Below, piece after piece: positions 55,857-63,989 of a stretch of 64,000 nt of DNA. Source of the DNA: Williamsia muralis NBRC 105860 (GTDB lineage Bacteria > Actinomycetota > Actinomycetes > Mycobacteriales > Mycobacteriaceae); NCBI RefSeq assembly GCF_001598915.1, contig NZ_BDAP01000002.1:1084745-1148744 (forward strand). The letters are read 5' to 3'. The notes under the pieces were generated by a model that was given only the letters and a program-made list of their open reading frames with translations, did no database searches and had not been told where the DNA came from. Position numbers and translations under genes: made by a program. Numbering within the stretch: position 1 is the first letter of the stretch; every line of letters begins with the position of its first letter.

Positions 55857-57088
55857 TGCGGTCGTCGCCAAGTCAGGTCGATCCGAGTGCCCTCGCCCGG
55901 GCGTGACGCGATTTCGGCTGAGCCACCGGGCAATTGCTTCATTCGTCCTCGAACGCTGACGGCGAGGCCGAGCCGGTGGCCGGGAACGGTCGCGGTATCG
56001 AACCCGACGCCGTTGTCGCCGACCGTCACCCGGAGAAGATTGTCGCCGGTCCTCACCTGCACCGACCGGCGGACGCCCGGTCCGGCGTGTTGAACGCTGT
56101 TGCGGAGGGCCTCGGCGAGTGCCGCGGACATCGTCCGAACGACGGTACCCGGGTAGCGGGTGGCCGGATCGGCGGTTCCGTTGAAGCTGACCAATCGAAT
56201 CGAGTCGTCCACTTCGCCGGTGGCACTGCGCAACTGACTGATGGCAGCGTCGACATCGAACTCGGCTTGTTGCCGCACCCCGGACTCGAGGACCTCGAGT
56301 TTGGTGAGTGTGTCGGTGGCCTGTTCGACCAGTGCCGGTGACATGTCGTGGCGGGCGGCGGCCAGCAATGTGGCCATCACGCCGTCGTGGGTGAGCGCGT
56401 CGAACCTAGAACGCTCATGTGCGCGAGCTACGGCCGCAGCGGCTTCGGCAGCAGCAGTGGCCGATTGGTGCCTGGTGGTGTCGAGGATGCGTCCGGATCG
56501 AATCGCAGCCACTCCCATCGCGTAAGGCATCGCCGTGAGGCAAAAGCTCCAGGCGATCTCGGCAGCGACCGGATTGCTGTGGTCCGCCACGCGGACCACG
56601 TCGTTGACGAATTGCACCGAGACCAGGACGAACAACCAGTAGGGCAGCGACCACCGGACGCGCCAGGTCAACGCAGCGCTGAAGGCGACCACCCCGTTGA
56701 ACTGGGTGAACCACATCCCTTGCGCCACATCGAGTTGCGCCCCGTTCCACACCAGGGGCCACGTGACGATGGTCAAGCCGTAGCCGATCACCACCGCACT
56801 CGAGGCCGCCCGTACGGCACGAATACCTGGCCGGAACGAAAGGATGATCATCGCGATCGCCGACCCGTATACCGAGAGCAGCGCTGCCACCGTCCACCAC
56901 ATCGGGACCACGTCAAGCGATCTCGTGATGACGCTGCTCAGCCCGATGAAGCTGAGGCAGTAACCGATTCCGAGATAGCGGCAGAACTGCCGGATGATCT
57001 TGTCCGCGGCCGATACGCCGCCTTCCGGATCAAAACCGGTCGCCGGGGTGCTGTTCAGCGTCGGAAGAGTCGCGGTATCGGAAGCCAA
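55853..57088 (-). CDS. Sensor histidine kinase (NarL/DesK-type)
   Basis: 411 residues. Five to six membrane helices (about 30-205) precede a DHp segment with His in LTHDGVMATLLAA (about residue 233) and a HATPase_c domain with N-box EALRNSVQHAG and G-box DNGVGFD. The natural partner is the response regulator directly upstream. The only good start is TTG at 57088, 3 nt after GGAGGA, giving a 34-nt overlap with the regulator gene. The signal sensed is unknown. Confidence 0.83.
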   Translation of the reverse strand: MASDTATLPTLNSTPATGFDPEGGVSAADKIIRQFCRYLGIGYCLSFIGLSSVITRSLDVVPMWWTVAALLSVYGSAIAMIILSFRPGIRAVRAASSAVVIGYGLTIVTWPLVWNGAQLDVAQGMWFTQFNGVVAFSAALTWRVRWSLPYWLFVLVSVQFVNDVVRVADHSNPVAAEIAWSFCLTAMPYAMGVAAIRSGRILDTTRHQSATAAAEAAAAVARAHERSRFDALTHDGVMATLLAAARHDMSPALVEQATDTLTKLEVLESGVRQQAEFDVDAAISQLRSATGEVDDSIRLVSFNGTADPATRYPGTVVRTMSAALAEALRNSVQHAGPGVRRSVQVRTGDNLLRVTVGDNGVGFDTATVPGHRLGLAVSVRGRMKQLPGGSAEIASRPGEGTRIDLTWRRPQ

Positions 57089-57723
57089 CCGTCCTCCAAT
57101 GCGCGTTTGTAGAGGTCGGTCTTGGTCGGTGCCGGACGGCCGGCGTCGGCGTACTTGCGGCGGATCCTGGACAGGTACACATTGACGGTCTCGGTGGACA
57201 GACCGGTGAGCGACGCAACGCGATTGGCAGGCTCGCCGGACGCATAGAGTTCGAGCACCTGCCGCTGGCGGGGGCTGAGATTCACCTCGGACAGCGCCGG
57301 GTCGGCGTCGATCGCGGAGGCCCAGTCCATCGTCGCGACGGTGTTCCCGTCGGCCGCAGATCGGATGGCCTCAACCAGTTCGGTGTTGCGTACCGATTTG
57401 CGCACGACGCCGAGAACGCCGGCAGCGGTGGCGGCGCGAACGAGGTCGGGATAGTCCGCTGTGGTGAAGACCAGCACCTTGATGCCGGCAGCGTGCAATT
57501 GCTCGACGTTGGATTTCGGCGTGGAACCGTCTTCCAGTCGCAGGTCCAAGATCACCAGATCGAGGTCTTTGGTGATGTCGAGGAGCCCTTCAACGGTGCT
57601 CGCCCCCGCGGCGAAGGTCATGCCGTCGGAACCATTGATGATGGCCGCGAGGCCGGTGAGCTGGGACTCGAAGTCCTCCACCACACCGATCTTCCGTTCA
57701 TGGTCACAACTCTGCTCATTCAT
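57055..57723 (-). CDS. NarL/FixJ-family response regulator
   Basis: 222 residues. Receiver domain (about 10-125) with acidic pocket VVEDFE, phosphoacceptor Asp in LVILDLRLEDG, and the FTTAD and K (VRKS) conserved positions. C-terminal LuxR-type HTH (about 148-205; LSPRQRQVLELYASGEPANRVASL). It heads the four-gene two-component cluster. Confidence 0.9.
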   Translation of the reverse strand: MNEQSCDHERKIGVVEDFESQLTGLAAIINGSDGMTFAAGASTVEGLLDITKDLDLVILDLRLEDGSTPKSNVEQLHAAGIKVLVFTTADYPDLVRAATAAGVLGVVRKSVRNTELVEAIRSAADGNTVATMDWASAIDADPALSEVNLSPRQRQVLELYASGEPANRVASLTGLSTETVNVYLSRIRRKYADAGRPAPTKTDLYKRALEDGWLPIPRLFRR

Positions 57724-57879
57724 CGCACTGCTGTTTTAGCCGGTTCCCCCGATTCATATAGTTAGTTTCACCCAACCAGTCGGGATCGGGTGACAAAGAA
57801 CACGAATCGTGATGCGTTCGGAAAGCGGCGCCAGTTGATCGATTTTCAGCGTGGCGCGGGCCGCCGAACCGCTGCTGAA

Positions 57880-59055
57880 TTACCGGTCGTGCCCGCTCAG
57901 TTGGCTCCGAAGTGCCGCACGATCCACCTTGCCCGGACCCCGTCTGGGCAGGTCATCGACAAAGAACACCCGACGGGGGACAGCGGTCTTGTCCAGCTGT
58001 TTCGCGACGACTTCCTGCAGGTCTTCGGTGGTGGCAATTGCGCCGGGAGAAAGAACAATCGCTGCGACGACCTGCTCGCCGAGCCTCTCGTCGGGTAGAC
58101 CGAGAACCGCGCATTCGCTGACCGCAGGGTCGGTGAGCAGGGCGGCCTCGACCACCTGCGGAACGATGGTCAGGCCCCCGGAGCTGATCGCTTCGTCGGC
58201 GCGGCCCAGTATCGACAGCGACCCGTCGACGTTCAGGGTGCCGAGATCGTCGGTGCGGAACCATCCGGGTTCGGCGAATGCCGGATGATGTGGACGGCCT
58301 CGATAGCCGGATGCGACCATCGGTCCGCCCAGCTGCACCCGGCCCGACGGTGAGCCGTCGATACGAATCCGCACCCCGGGCAGAGGCCGGCCGTCGTAGA
58401 CGCAACCGCCGCAGGTCTCGCTCATCCCATAGGTGCGCACGATCGGGATACCGGCGTCGATCGCTCGTTCGCGTAGCGGCGCCGGGGTGGCAGCCCCGCC
58501 CACCAGGACGGCGTCCACGCCGCGCAGGGCGGCCACAGCCGACGGGTCGGCAAGCACCTTGATGAGCTGGGTGGGTACCAGTGAGGTGTATCGGCGTGGG
58601 CCTGGCATCTTGGCCACGCCTGCGACGAGGTCCGCCGGGTCGAATCCGTCGGCGACGTCGAGGGTCACCGGATCAAATCCGGCCCGCACGCTTCGCAGCA
58701 GCACCTGCAGCCCCGCGATGTGATGAGGAGGCAAGGCCAGCAGCCACGCCCCCGGCCCGCCGAGGTATTCGTGGGTGGCATCGATCGAGGCCTTCACCGA
58801 TGCAGCGGAATGCATGGCGCCTTTCGGGGTGCCCGTGGTGCCCGACGTCGCGACCACCAGCGCAACATCGTCGTCGATCGGTTCGCCCGCGCCGAGAGCC
58901 GCAGTGAGCCGCCGAGTTTCGGCCTCGTCGTGGGTGGGCACCGGTAGGTAGGAGCCCGCGCCGTCCAGAAGTCGCTGCAGCGCATCGATATTCGTCGATG
59001 CGGCCGACAGTGGCAGTGGTTCGAGTGGACGCTGGTCAGCCACGGGGTCGATCAT
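57880..59055 (-). CDS. menE: o-succinylbenzoate-CoA ligase
   Basis: 391 residues, ANL superfamily. The phosphate loop is TSGTTGTPKGAM, followed by RTYGMSETCGG, the GWFRTDDLG hinge region and a C-terminal lysine in RRGPGKVDR. It is short for the superfamily, as actinobacterial MenE proteins are. It activates o-succinylbenzoate with CoA in menaquinone synthesis. GTG-ATG are adjacent at the start; the ATG is used here. It overlaps the DUF3349 gene by about 20 nt, matching the menE - DUF3349 order of mycobacteria. Confidence 0.9.
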   Translation of the reverse strand: MIDPVADQRPLEPLPLSAASTNIDALQRLLDGAGSYLPVPTHDEAETRRLTAALGAGEPIDDDVALVVATSGTTGTPKGAMHSAASVKASIDATHEYLGGPGAWLLALPPHHIAGLQVLLRSVRAGFDPVTLDVADGFDPADLVAGVAKMPGPRRYTSLVPTQLIKVLADPSAVAALRGVDAVLVGGAATPAPLRERAIDAGIPIVRTYGMSETCGGCVYDGRPLPGVRIRIDGSPSGRVQLGGPMVASGYRGRPHHPAFAEPGWFRTDDLGTLNVDGSLSILGRADEAISSGGLTIVPQVVEAALLTDPAVSECAVLGLPDERLGEQVVAAIVLSPGAIATTEDLQEVVAKQLDKTAVPRRVFFVDDLPRRGPGKVDRAALRSQLSGHDR

Positions 59056-59386
59056 CACCCGGCTGCTCGGGGGTCGGGGCGGGGTCGAACGGCCAGCCCT
59101 GCTCCTCCAGATGCGCGCGGATCCGGGCGATGTCGGCTTCGAACGGCAGTTCGTCGGTGATCTTGGTGATGAGCACCCCGGCGTCCACTGCCTTGATGGG
59201 TTCAGGACCCTCGTTGGTCACCTGACCCTGGTGGATCAGCTCTCGTGAGACAGCCTTCACCTCGTCCTCGGACAACTGACGGCGTAACAACGCCACCAGC
59301 GGGACGTAGTCGCCGGACGGCACACCGTTCGGGTACCCGGCGCGTAGCCAGTTGACGACTCTCATCAAGAACTGCGGGCGGTCCAC
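59036..59386 (-). CDS. DUF3349 protein, copy 1
   Basis: 116 residues. The core motif RVVNWLRAGYPNGVPSGDYVPLVALLRR is the DUF3349 signature (Rv0543c type). The C-terminus EEQGWPFDPAPTPEQPGDD is acidic/Pro-rich. AAGGAGG lies ideally before a GTG start. Function unknown. Its paralogue follows at 59496. Confidence 0.85.
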   Translation of the reverse strand: MDRPQFLMRVVNWLRAGYPNGVPSGDYVPLVALLRRQLSEDEVKAVSRELIHQGQVTNEGPEPIKAVDAGVLITKITDELPFEADIARIRAHLEEQGWPFDPAPTPEQPGDDRPRG

Positions 59387-59495
59387 TACGCCTCCTTCCG
59401 GGCATCAAAACCATCGACGAACAGCGATGAACCAACCGACCAGATTTTACTGCGACCACCTGCAGGTCGCGTCCGGGTCGATCGGTCCGAAATGC

Positions 59496-59804
59496 TCAGG
59501 GGTTGGCCAATGGCCATCCGGCAGCGGCGAGGCGGGCCGAAACACGTTGCACCTCTTCGCTGTCGGGTTCGACACGGGTCGCCTCGGCCACGGCGGCACG
59601 GATCTCCGCTGTCGTGGGCGCCGGACCCGAGATCTGGTCGTGCAGGTTGTCGACCACTTTGTCGAGCTGATCATCGGTGAGTGATCGACGGAGCAGAGCC
59701 AGCACAGGGTGATAGTCGCGGGGCGGGATCCCATCGGGGTATCCACTGCGCAGCCAGTTCAAGACCGCCTCGAAAGGGTTCTCGTGCTGCGTGCTCGTTG
59801 TCAT
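59496..59804 (-). CDS. DUF3349 protein, copy 2
   Basis: 102 residues with NWLRSGYPDGIPPRDYHPVLALLRR, the same signature as copy 1, and a similar end (AAAGWPLANP). The two copies look like an old tandem duplication. Starts at ATG 59804; a longer frame upstream is not plausible. Function unknown. Confidence 0.85.
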   Translation of the reverse strand: MTTSTQHENPFEAVLNWLRSGYPDGIPPRDYHPVLALLRRSLTDDQLDKVVDNLHDQISGPAPTTAEIRAAVAEATRVEPDSEEVQRVSARLAAAGWPLANP

Positions 59805-59817
59805 CGGGACGCGACCC

Positions 59818-60096
59818 TCACTCGGCGAACGGGAAGAGAGTGATGCCGAAGTAGTAGTCGATCGTTTCGCGGGTGATCCACAGGATTCCGGTGACGATGA
59901 CCGCCGCGATGATGCCGAACAACAGGTACGCAACGTATTTCAGGGCCGGGTTGCCCGAGGACGCCGTGCCGTCGGCGTGGTTGTCGCCCGCCCCCGCAGA
60001 GTGCAGACGCAGGCCCACAGCGAAGATCGCAGGCAGTCCGGCACCGAGGATGAGCCCGACCACCAGGACCTTGAAGATTGCCTCAACGGTTTCCAT
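59818..60096 (-). CDS. Small two-TM protein next to pitA
   Basis: 92 residues with helices about 8-28 and 52-74. It sits between DUF3349 and pitA as the Rv0544c-type protein does in mycobacteria, 3 bp after pitA. It may be an accessory to the phosphate transporter; nothing else can be said. Confidence 0.8.
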   Translation of the reverse strand: METVEAIFKVLVVGLILGAGLPAIFAVGLRLHSAGAGDNHADGTASSGNPALKYVAYLLFGIIAAVIVTGILWITRETIDYYFGITLFPFAE

Positions 60097-60099
60097 CGA

Positions 60100-61332
60100 T
60101 CACACCTTTTCGGTTTCAGCGCGGGCGGCGGCGGTCTCGGGCGGGATGATGCTGCCGGTCTTCTCGTCCCACTCGTCGTTGACGTTGTTCGCATCCACCT
60201 TCTGCTGCTGTGCACGCCAGTACATGTAGCCGGCGAGGGCGACCAGGATGAGGAAGATGACCACGGCTCCGGCGGCGCCACCGATGATGTCGGCCACGTA
60301 GTAGCTCAGGGCACCGACAAGTCCCGCCGACGGCAGGGTGACGATCCAGGCCACTGCCATCCGGCCGGCCACCGACCAGCGGACGGTGGCGCCCTTCTTG
60401 CCGACACCCGAACCGAGGATCGATCCGGTGGCGACCTGAGTGGTCGACAGTGCCATACCGGCGGCACTCGAGGTGAGAATGATTGCTGCCGAGGAGGCTT
60501 CAGCGGCCATGCCCTGGGGGGACTCGATCTCGACCAGGCCCTTGCCCAGGGTGCGGATGATGCGCCAGCCACCCAGGTAGGTGCCGATGGCGATGGCCGC
60601 GGCACAGCTGAAGACGATCCAGAAGGGCAGGCCGTGCTCCACGCTCGATGCGTCGAGGTGGCCGCTGGCGATCAAGGCCATGGCGATCACGCCCATCGTC
60701 TTCTGGGCGTCTCCGGTGCCGTGGGCGAGGGAGACCAGGGAGGCCGAGGCGATCTGGCCGGCCCGAAAGCCTTGTGCCTTCTTGTTTTCCGCCACCTTCT
60801 TGGTGAGTGCGTAGATCATCCAGGTACCCGCGGCGGCCACCACGCAGGCGATGATCGGGGCCATGAGGGCGGGGATCAGGATCTTCGACGTGATGCCGTC
60901 CCAGTTGACGCCGGAGGTGCCGATCGCGGCCATGCCCGAGCCGATCAGTCCGCCGAAGAGGGCGTGCGATGAGCTGGAGGGCAGACCGAACAGCCAGGTG
61001 AAGAGGTTCCAGAGGATGCCGCCGATGAGGCCGGCGAAGATGATGATCATCGCAGTCTCGGCGTTCAGACCGGCGATGAGATCGCCTTTGTCCTCACCGC
61101 TCGTCTGCTGGATCTCGAGCACGTCCTTGGTGATGGTCGCGGCGACCTCCACCGAGAGGAACGCGCCGACCAGGTTCAGTATCGCGGCGATACTCACCGC
61201 GGTTTTGGGCTTCAGGGCACCGGTGGCGATCGACGTCGCCATTGCATTTCCGGTGTCGTGGAAGCCATTTGTGAAGTCGAATCCAAGTGCTGTGATGACC
61301 AGCAGCACGAGAATCAACATTTCTGCGCTCAT
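60100..61332 (-). CDS. pitA: Low-affinity inorganic phosphate transporter
   Basis: 410 residues with about ten helices in two inverted repeats. The PiT signatures are GFDFTNGFHDTGNAMATSI (residues 18-36) and, in the second half, SLVSLAHGTGDAQKTMG. It co-transports metal-phosphate with protons. It heads the minus-strand run to menE. A PHO-box-like direct repeat lies 97-118 bp upstream. Confidence 0.94.
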   Translation of the reverse strand: MSAEMLILVLLVITALGFDFTNGFHDTGNAMATSIATGALKPKTAVSIAAILNLVGAFLSVEVAATITKDVLEIQQTSGEDKGDLIAGLNAETAMIIIFAGLIGGILWNLFTWLFGLPSSSSHALFGGLIGSGMAAIGTSGVNWDGITSKILIPALMAPIIACVVAAAGTWMIYALTKKVAENKKAQGFRAGQIASASLVSLAHGTGDAQKTMGVIAMALIASGHLDASSVEHGLPFWIVFSCAAAIAIGTYLGGWRIIRTLGKGLVEIESPQGMAAEASSAAIILTSSAAGMALSTTQVATGSILGSGVGKKGATVRWSVAGRMAVAWIVTLPSAGLVGALSYYVADIIGGAAGAVVIFLILVALAGYMYWRAQQQKVDANNVNDEWDEKTGSIIPPETAAARAETEKV

Positions 61333-61428
61333 GAGTACTGATTCTGAGGCTGAGCTGAGGATTCTGTCGAAACGGACATGCTATGAAGAACACCACTGAA
61401 CTGGGGTTTCATTCAGTAAACCGGGCGC

Positions 61429-61450
61429 GTTCATCTAATGTTCATGTGGC
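61429..61450 (+). promoter_or_regulatory. PHO-box-like direct repeat
   Basis: GTTCATCTAAT (61429-61439) and GTTCATGTGGC (61440-61450) are two 11-bp units in tandem, the spacing and GTTCA core of Streptomyces PhoP boxes (GTTCACC units). It lies between pitA and the divergent LLM oxidoreductase. The orientation of the units points towards the LLM gene, but boxes act from either strand in divergent regions. Confidence 0.5.
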
Positions 61451-61545
61451 GTACGCCGGGTCGCCACACCCCTGGATCGCCTTAGTGAGCATATGAAACA
61501 CTTCTGAGGAAATGTCTCGCAACGTCGCGGTCCGTGGGAGGACAC

Positions 61546-62598
61546 ATGAAGATCGGCATGGCCATCAACTACTCGGGAGATTTTGCCGAGACCATCGATA
61601 ACCTGATCGATTTCGAGAAGGTCGGCCTCGACCGGATCACGGTGCCCGAAGCCTACAGTTTCGACGCTGTCAGCCAGCTCGGCTACATCGCCGCCCGGAC
61701 CTCGACGATCGAACTCGCGACCGGCATCCTGCCGATGTACTCACGGACTCCCACCAACCTGGCGATGACCGCGGCCGGTCTCGATTACATCTCCGGTGGA
61801 CGCTTCGTACTCGGTATCGGCGCGTCCGGCCCGCAGGTGATCGAGGGCTTCCACGGCGTCAAGTACGACGCCCCGGTGGGCCGCGCCCGCGAGAACGCCG
61901 AGATCTGCCGCATGGTCTGGCGGCGTGAGCGCACCGAGTACAACGGCAAGTACTACAAGCTGCCGTTCTCCAAGGAAGACGGCGGCACCGGCCTCGGCAA
62001 GCCACTCAAGATCATCAACCACCCTGTGCGCGAGCGAATCCCGATGTTGCTGGCAGCCATCGGCCCCAAGAACGTGGAGCTGGCGGCCGAACTCTTCGAG
62101 GAGTGGCAGCCGATTCTCTTCCACCCCGAGCACCTGTCGGTGGCGTTCGGCGACGCCCTGGACAAGGGCAACGCCAAGCGCGCGCCCGAACTCGGCAAGC
62201 TGGGCATCTCGGTGAACACAACTGCCTTGATCACCGATGACGAAGAGCAGCGCCAGAACGCTCTCGCCTTGGTCAAGCACCACGCCGCGCTGTACATCGG
62301 CGGCATGGGCGCCCGCGGCAAAAACTTCTACAACGACCTCGCAGTCCGCTACGGATACGCCGACGCCGCCAAAGAGATCCAAGACCTCTACCTCGACGGC
62401 AAGAAGCAGGAAGCCGCGGCTGCCGTTCCCGACGACCTCGCGTCCGGCATGTCCCTCATCGGCCCCGAGAGCTTCGTCAAAGAACGCCTCGCCGCCTTCG
62501 AAAGCGCTGGGATCACCACCCTCCTCGTCGCTCCTGCCACACCCGGCCACGCCGACCAGGTCGAGCAGATTCGTTTGCTGAAAGAGCTCGTCAGTTGA
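61546..62598 (+). CDS. LLM-class F420-dependent oxidoreductase
   Basis: 350 residues of the luciferase-like monooxygenase fold with IELATGILPMYSRTPTNLAMTA and GRFVLGIGASGPQV segments. These resemble the Rv3520c-type group of probable F420-dependent enzymes. The substrate is unknown. The ATG at 61546 has GGGAGGACAC upstream; a GTG at 61534 is less likely. It diverges from pitA. Confidence 0.85.
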   Translation: MKIGMAINYSGDFAETIDNLIDFEKVGLDRITVPEAYSFDAVSQLGYIAARTSTIELATGILPMYSRTPTNLAMTAAGLDYISGGRFVLGIGASGPQVIEGFHGVKYDAPVGRARENAEICRMVWRRERTEYNGKYYKLPFSKEDGGTGLGKPLKIINHPVRERIPMLLAAIGPKNVELAAELFEEWQPILFHPEHLSVAFGDALDKGNAKRAPELGKLGISVNTTALITDDEEQRQNALALVKHHAALYIGGMGARGKNFYNDLAVRYGYADAAKEIQDLYLDGKKQEAAAAVPDDLASGMSLIGPESFVKERLAAFESAGITTLLVAPATPGHADQVEQIRLLKELVS

Positions 62599-62604
62599 TC
62601 TGAG

Positions 62605-62960
62605 GGTTCGTTGTTGGCTCGCTTGGGGTTCTGCGGGGCGAGCTAATGCGGGTTTGGTGCGCGGGTTGGCTGAGCCGCTCGGGGTTCTCGTCGTTGCTCG
62701 GTCTACGGGGTGAGCTAATTCGGGTTTGGTGCGCGGGCTGGTCGGTGCGTTAGCGTTCCTCGCGTTTGGTGCGCGGGTCTGCCGGTGTGCTCGGGGTTCT
62801 CGCGTTTGCTCGGTCTGCGGCGCGAGCTTCTTCGGGTTTCGTGCGCGGGTTGGCTAAGCCGCTCGGGGTTCTCGTCGTTGCTCGGTCTGCGGGGCGAGTT
62901 ACCCCGGGTTTGCTGAGCGAGTCCGCCGGTGCGCTCGCGTTTCTGGCGTTTGCTCGGTCT
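62605..62960. repeat. 72-bp minisatellite between the LLM gene and the AbiEi-like gene
   Basis: This fills most of a 381-bp stretch with no credible gene. The anchor GCTCGGGGTTCTCG or a variant recurs at 62677, about 62749, 62789, 62861 and 62933, i.e. 72 bp apart with one copy shortened by 32 bp; a further short copy starts at 62621. Each unit also carries GGGTTTGGTGCGCGGG. Both flanking genes end into it. On the minus strand the unit stays open with a 24-residue period, but no RBS or known protein supports coding. Confidence 0.8.
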
Positions 62961-62979
62961 CCAGTCCGGGGCGGCGCCA

Positions 62980-63897
62980 TCAGCGAAGTCCAGCGCGAAC
63001 CATGGCCTGACGGAGAATCTCGGGCAGACGGCCGGCTTCGAGGTCGGCCCACGTCCACCGGACGACTTCGAGGCCGAGTTGTCTGAGTCGATCTTCGCGG
63101 ATCTTTTCGGCGACGACAACGTCGTTCGGCGTCTGCCCCGGCGTCATCAACCCTTGCCCGTATTTCACCAAACCGTCGAACTCGCCGACCAGTCGGCCTT
63201 CCCACTCGAAATCCACTCTGGCCACGAAAACCCCTGTCGAGGTGTAGAACTCGCGTTGCAGCCGCGGCCGCGGGATGTCGCGGCTTGCCAGCATCTGCGC
63301 TCGGCTCCATGACTCTCCGACGGTCTCCGCCAACTCGTCAGCGGCCGCCAACGCTGTCCGAACTGGCCCGACGCCACGCTTGGGCCCGCAAGATTCGACC
63401 ATTGCCGACATCACGTCGCGGTCAGCGCCCGCTCTCAGCGCGCTGTCGAAAGTCACCAGCGCCTGATCGAATGACCCGGCGAGTGCGGTGTCGACCGCCG
63501 TCCGCTCGAGGCTGGTCAACGCAATCCCATCGACCTCGATTACCTCACCGGGCGCAGCCTTTCCGGCGTGCAGGTGCCGCCGACTCTCGACGCGCCCGCC
63601 GCCCATCCGCCCGTTCAGCAGATGCACCCGTGCGTGGGAGGGTTTGAGCAGCGGGAGCTCATGTAACAAAGCCGCCGATGTGTGACTGACTACCAACGGG
63701 TGGTTGCAACTTCGCGCAGCCGCGATCACACGCATCCGGGCCAACGCGTCGTCCGACAGATTGCGTGATGTCTTGACATACGCGCCGTGCCAGATTCGAC
63801 TGAGCATCCCGCCTCGAACGGCGCGCTTGATGTCGTCGTCGGAATACCCCAACGCGATGACGTCGCGGCGCCAGATCAAACCGTCGCCGTCTTCCAT
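62980..63897 (-). CDS. AbiEi/DUF559-like protein with nuclease-fold C-terminus, second copy
   Basis: 305 residues. The N-terminus (IWRRDVIALGYSDDDIKRAVRGGMLSRIWHGAY) is the winged-helix antitoxin type with the following beta-rich region (VVSHTSAALLHELPL). The C-terminus has VDFEWEGRLVGEFDG and REDRLRQLGLEVVRWTW, a degraded PD-(D/E)xK-like pattern. Distantly related to the protein at 46088. The ATG at 63897 has GGGGGAA five bases upstream; an ATG four codons earlier (63909) is the alternative. No toxin gene is visible. Confidence 0.78.
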   Translation of the reverse strand: MEDGDGLIWRRDVIALGYSDDDIKRAVRGGMLSRIWHGAYVKTSRNLSDDALARMRVIAAARSCNHPLVVSHTSAALLHELPLLKPSHARVHLLNGRMGGGRVESRRHLHAGKAAPGEVIEVDGIALTSLERTAVDTALAGSFDQALVTFDSALRAGADRDVMSAMVESCGPKRGVGPVRTALAAADELAETVGESWSRAQMLASRDIPRPRLQREFYTSTGVFVARVDFEWEGRLVGEFDGLVKYGQGLMTPGQTPNDVVVAEKIREDRLRQLGLEVVRWTWADLEAGRLPEILRQAMVRAGLR

Positions 63898-63962
63898 GAT
63901 TTCCCCCATGAAGCGATTGTCAGCGACCCGCCGGACCCACCACCCGCGATATGCGGTGCTTA

Positions 63963-63989
63963 TGGGGATAACCCCGGAACTGTGGATAG
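63963..63989 (-). promoter_or_regulatory. Pair of DnaA-box-like sites
   Basis: On the minus strand, CTATCCACA (63981-63989) and TTATCCCCA (63963-63971) each differ by one base from TTATCCACA. They lie 66-92 bp upstream of the AbiEi-like gene. The other AbiEi-like gene has one perfect site at a similar place. Confidence 0.35.

Noticed and set aside
62605..62960. CRISPR-like appearance of the repeat array
   Set aside because: Units are contiguous and imperfect with no unique spacers of constant size, and no cas genes are present.
62715..63310. Minus-strand open frames through the 72-bp minisatellite
   Set aside because: They stay open only because the repeat unit is 72 bp (24 codons) and GC-rich; they run out of frame into the AbiEi-like gene and have no RBS.
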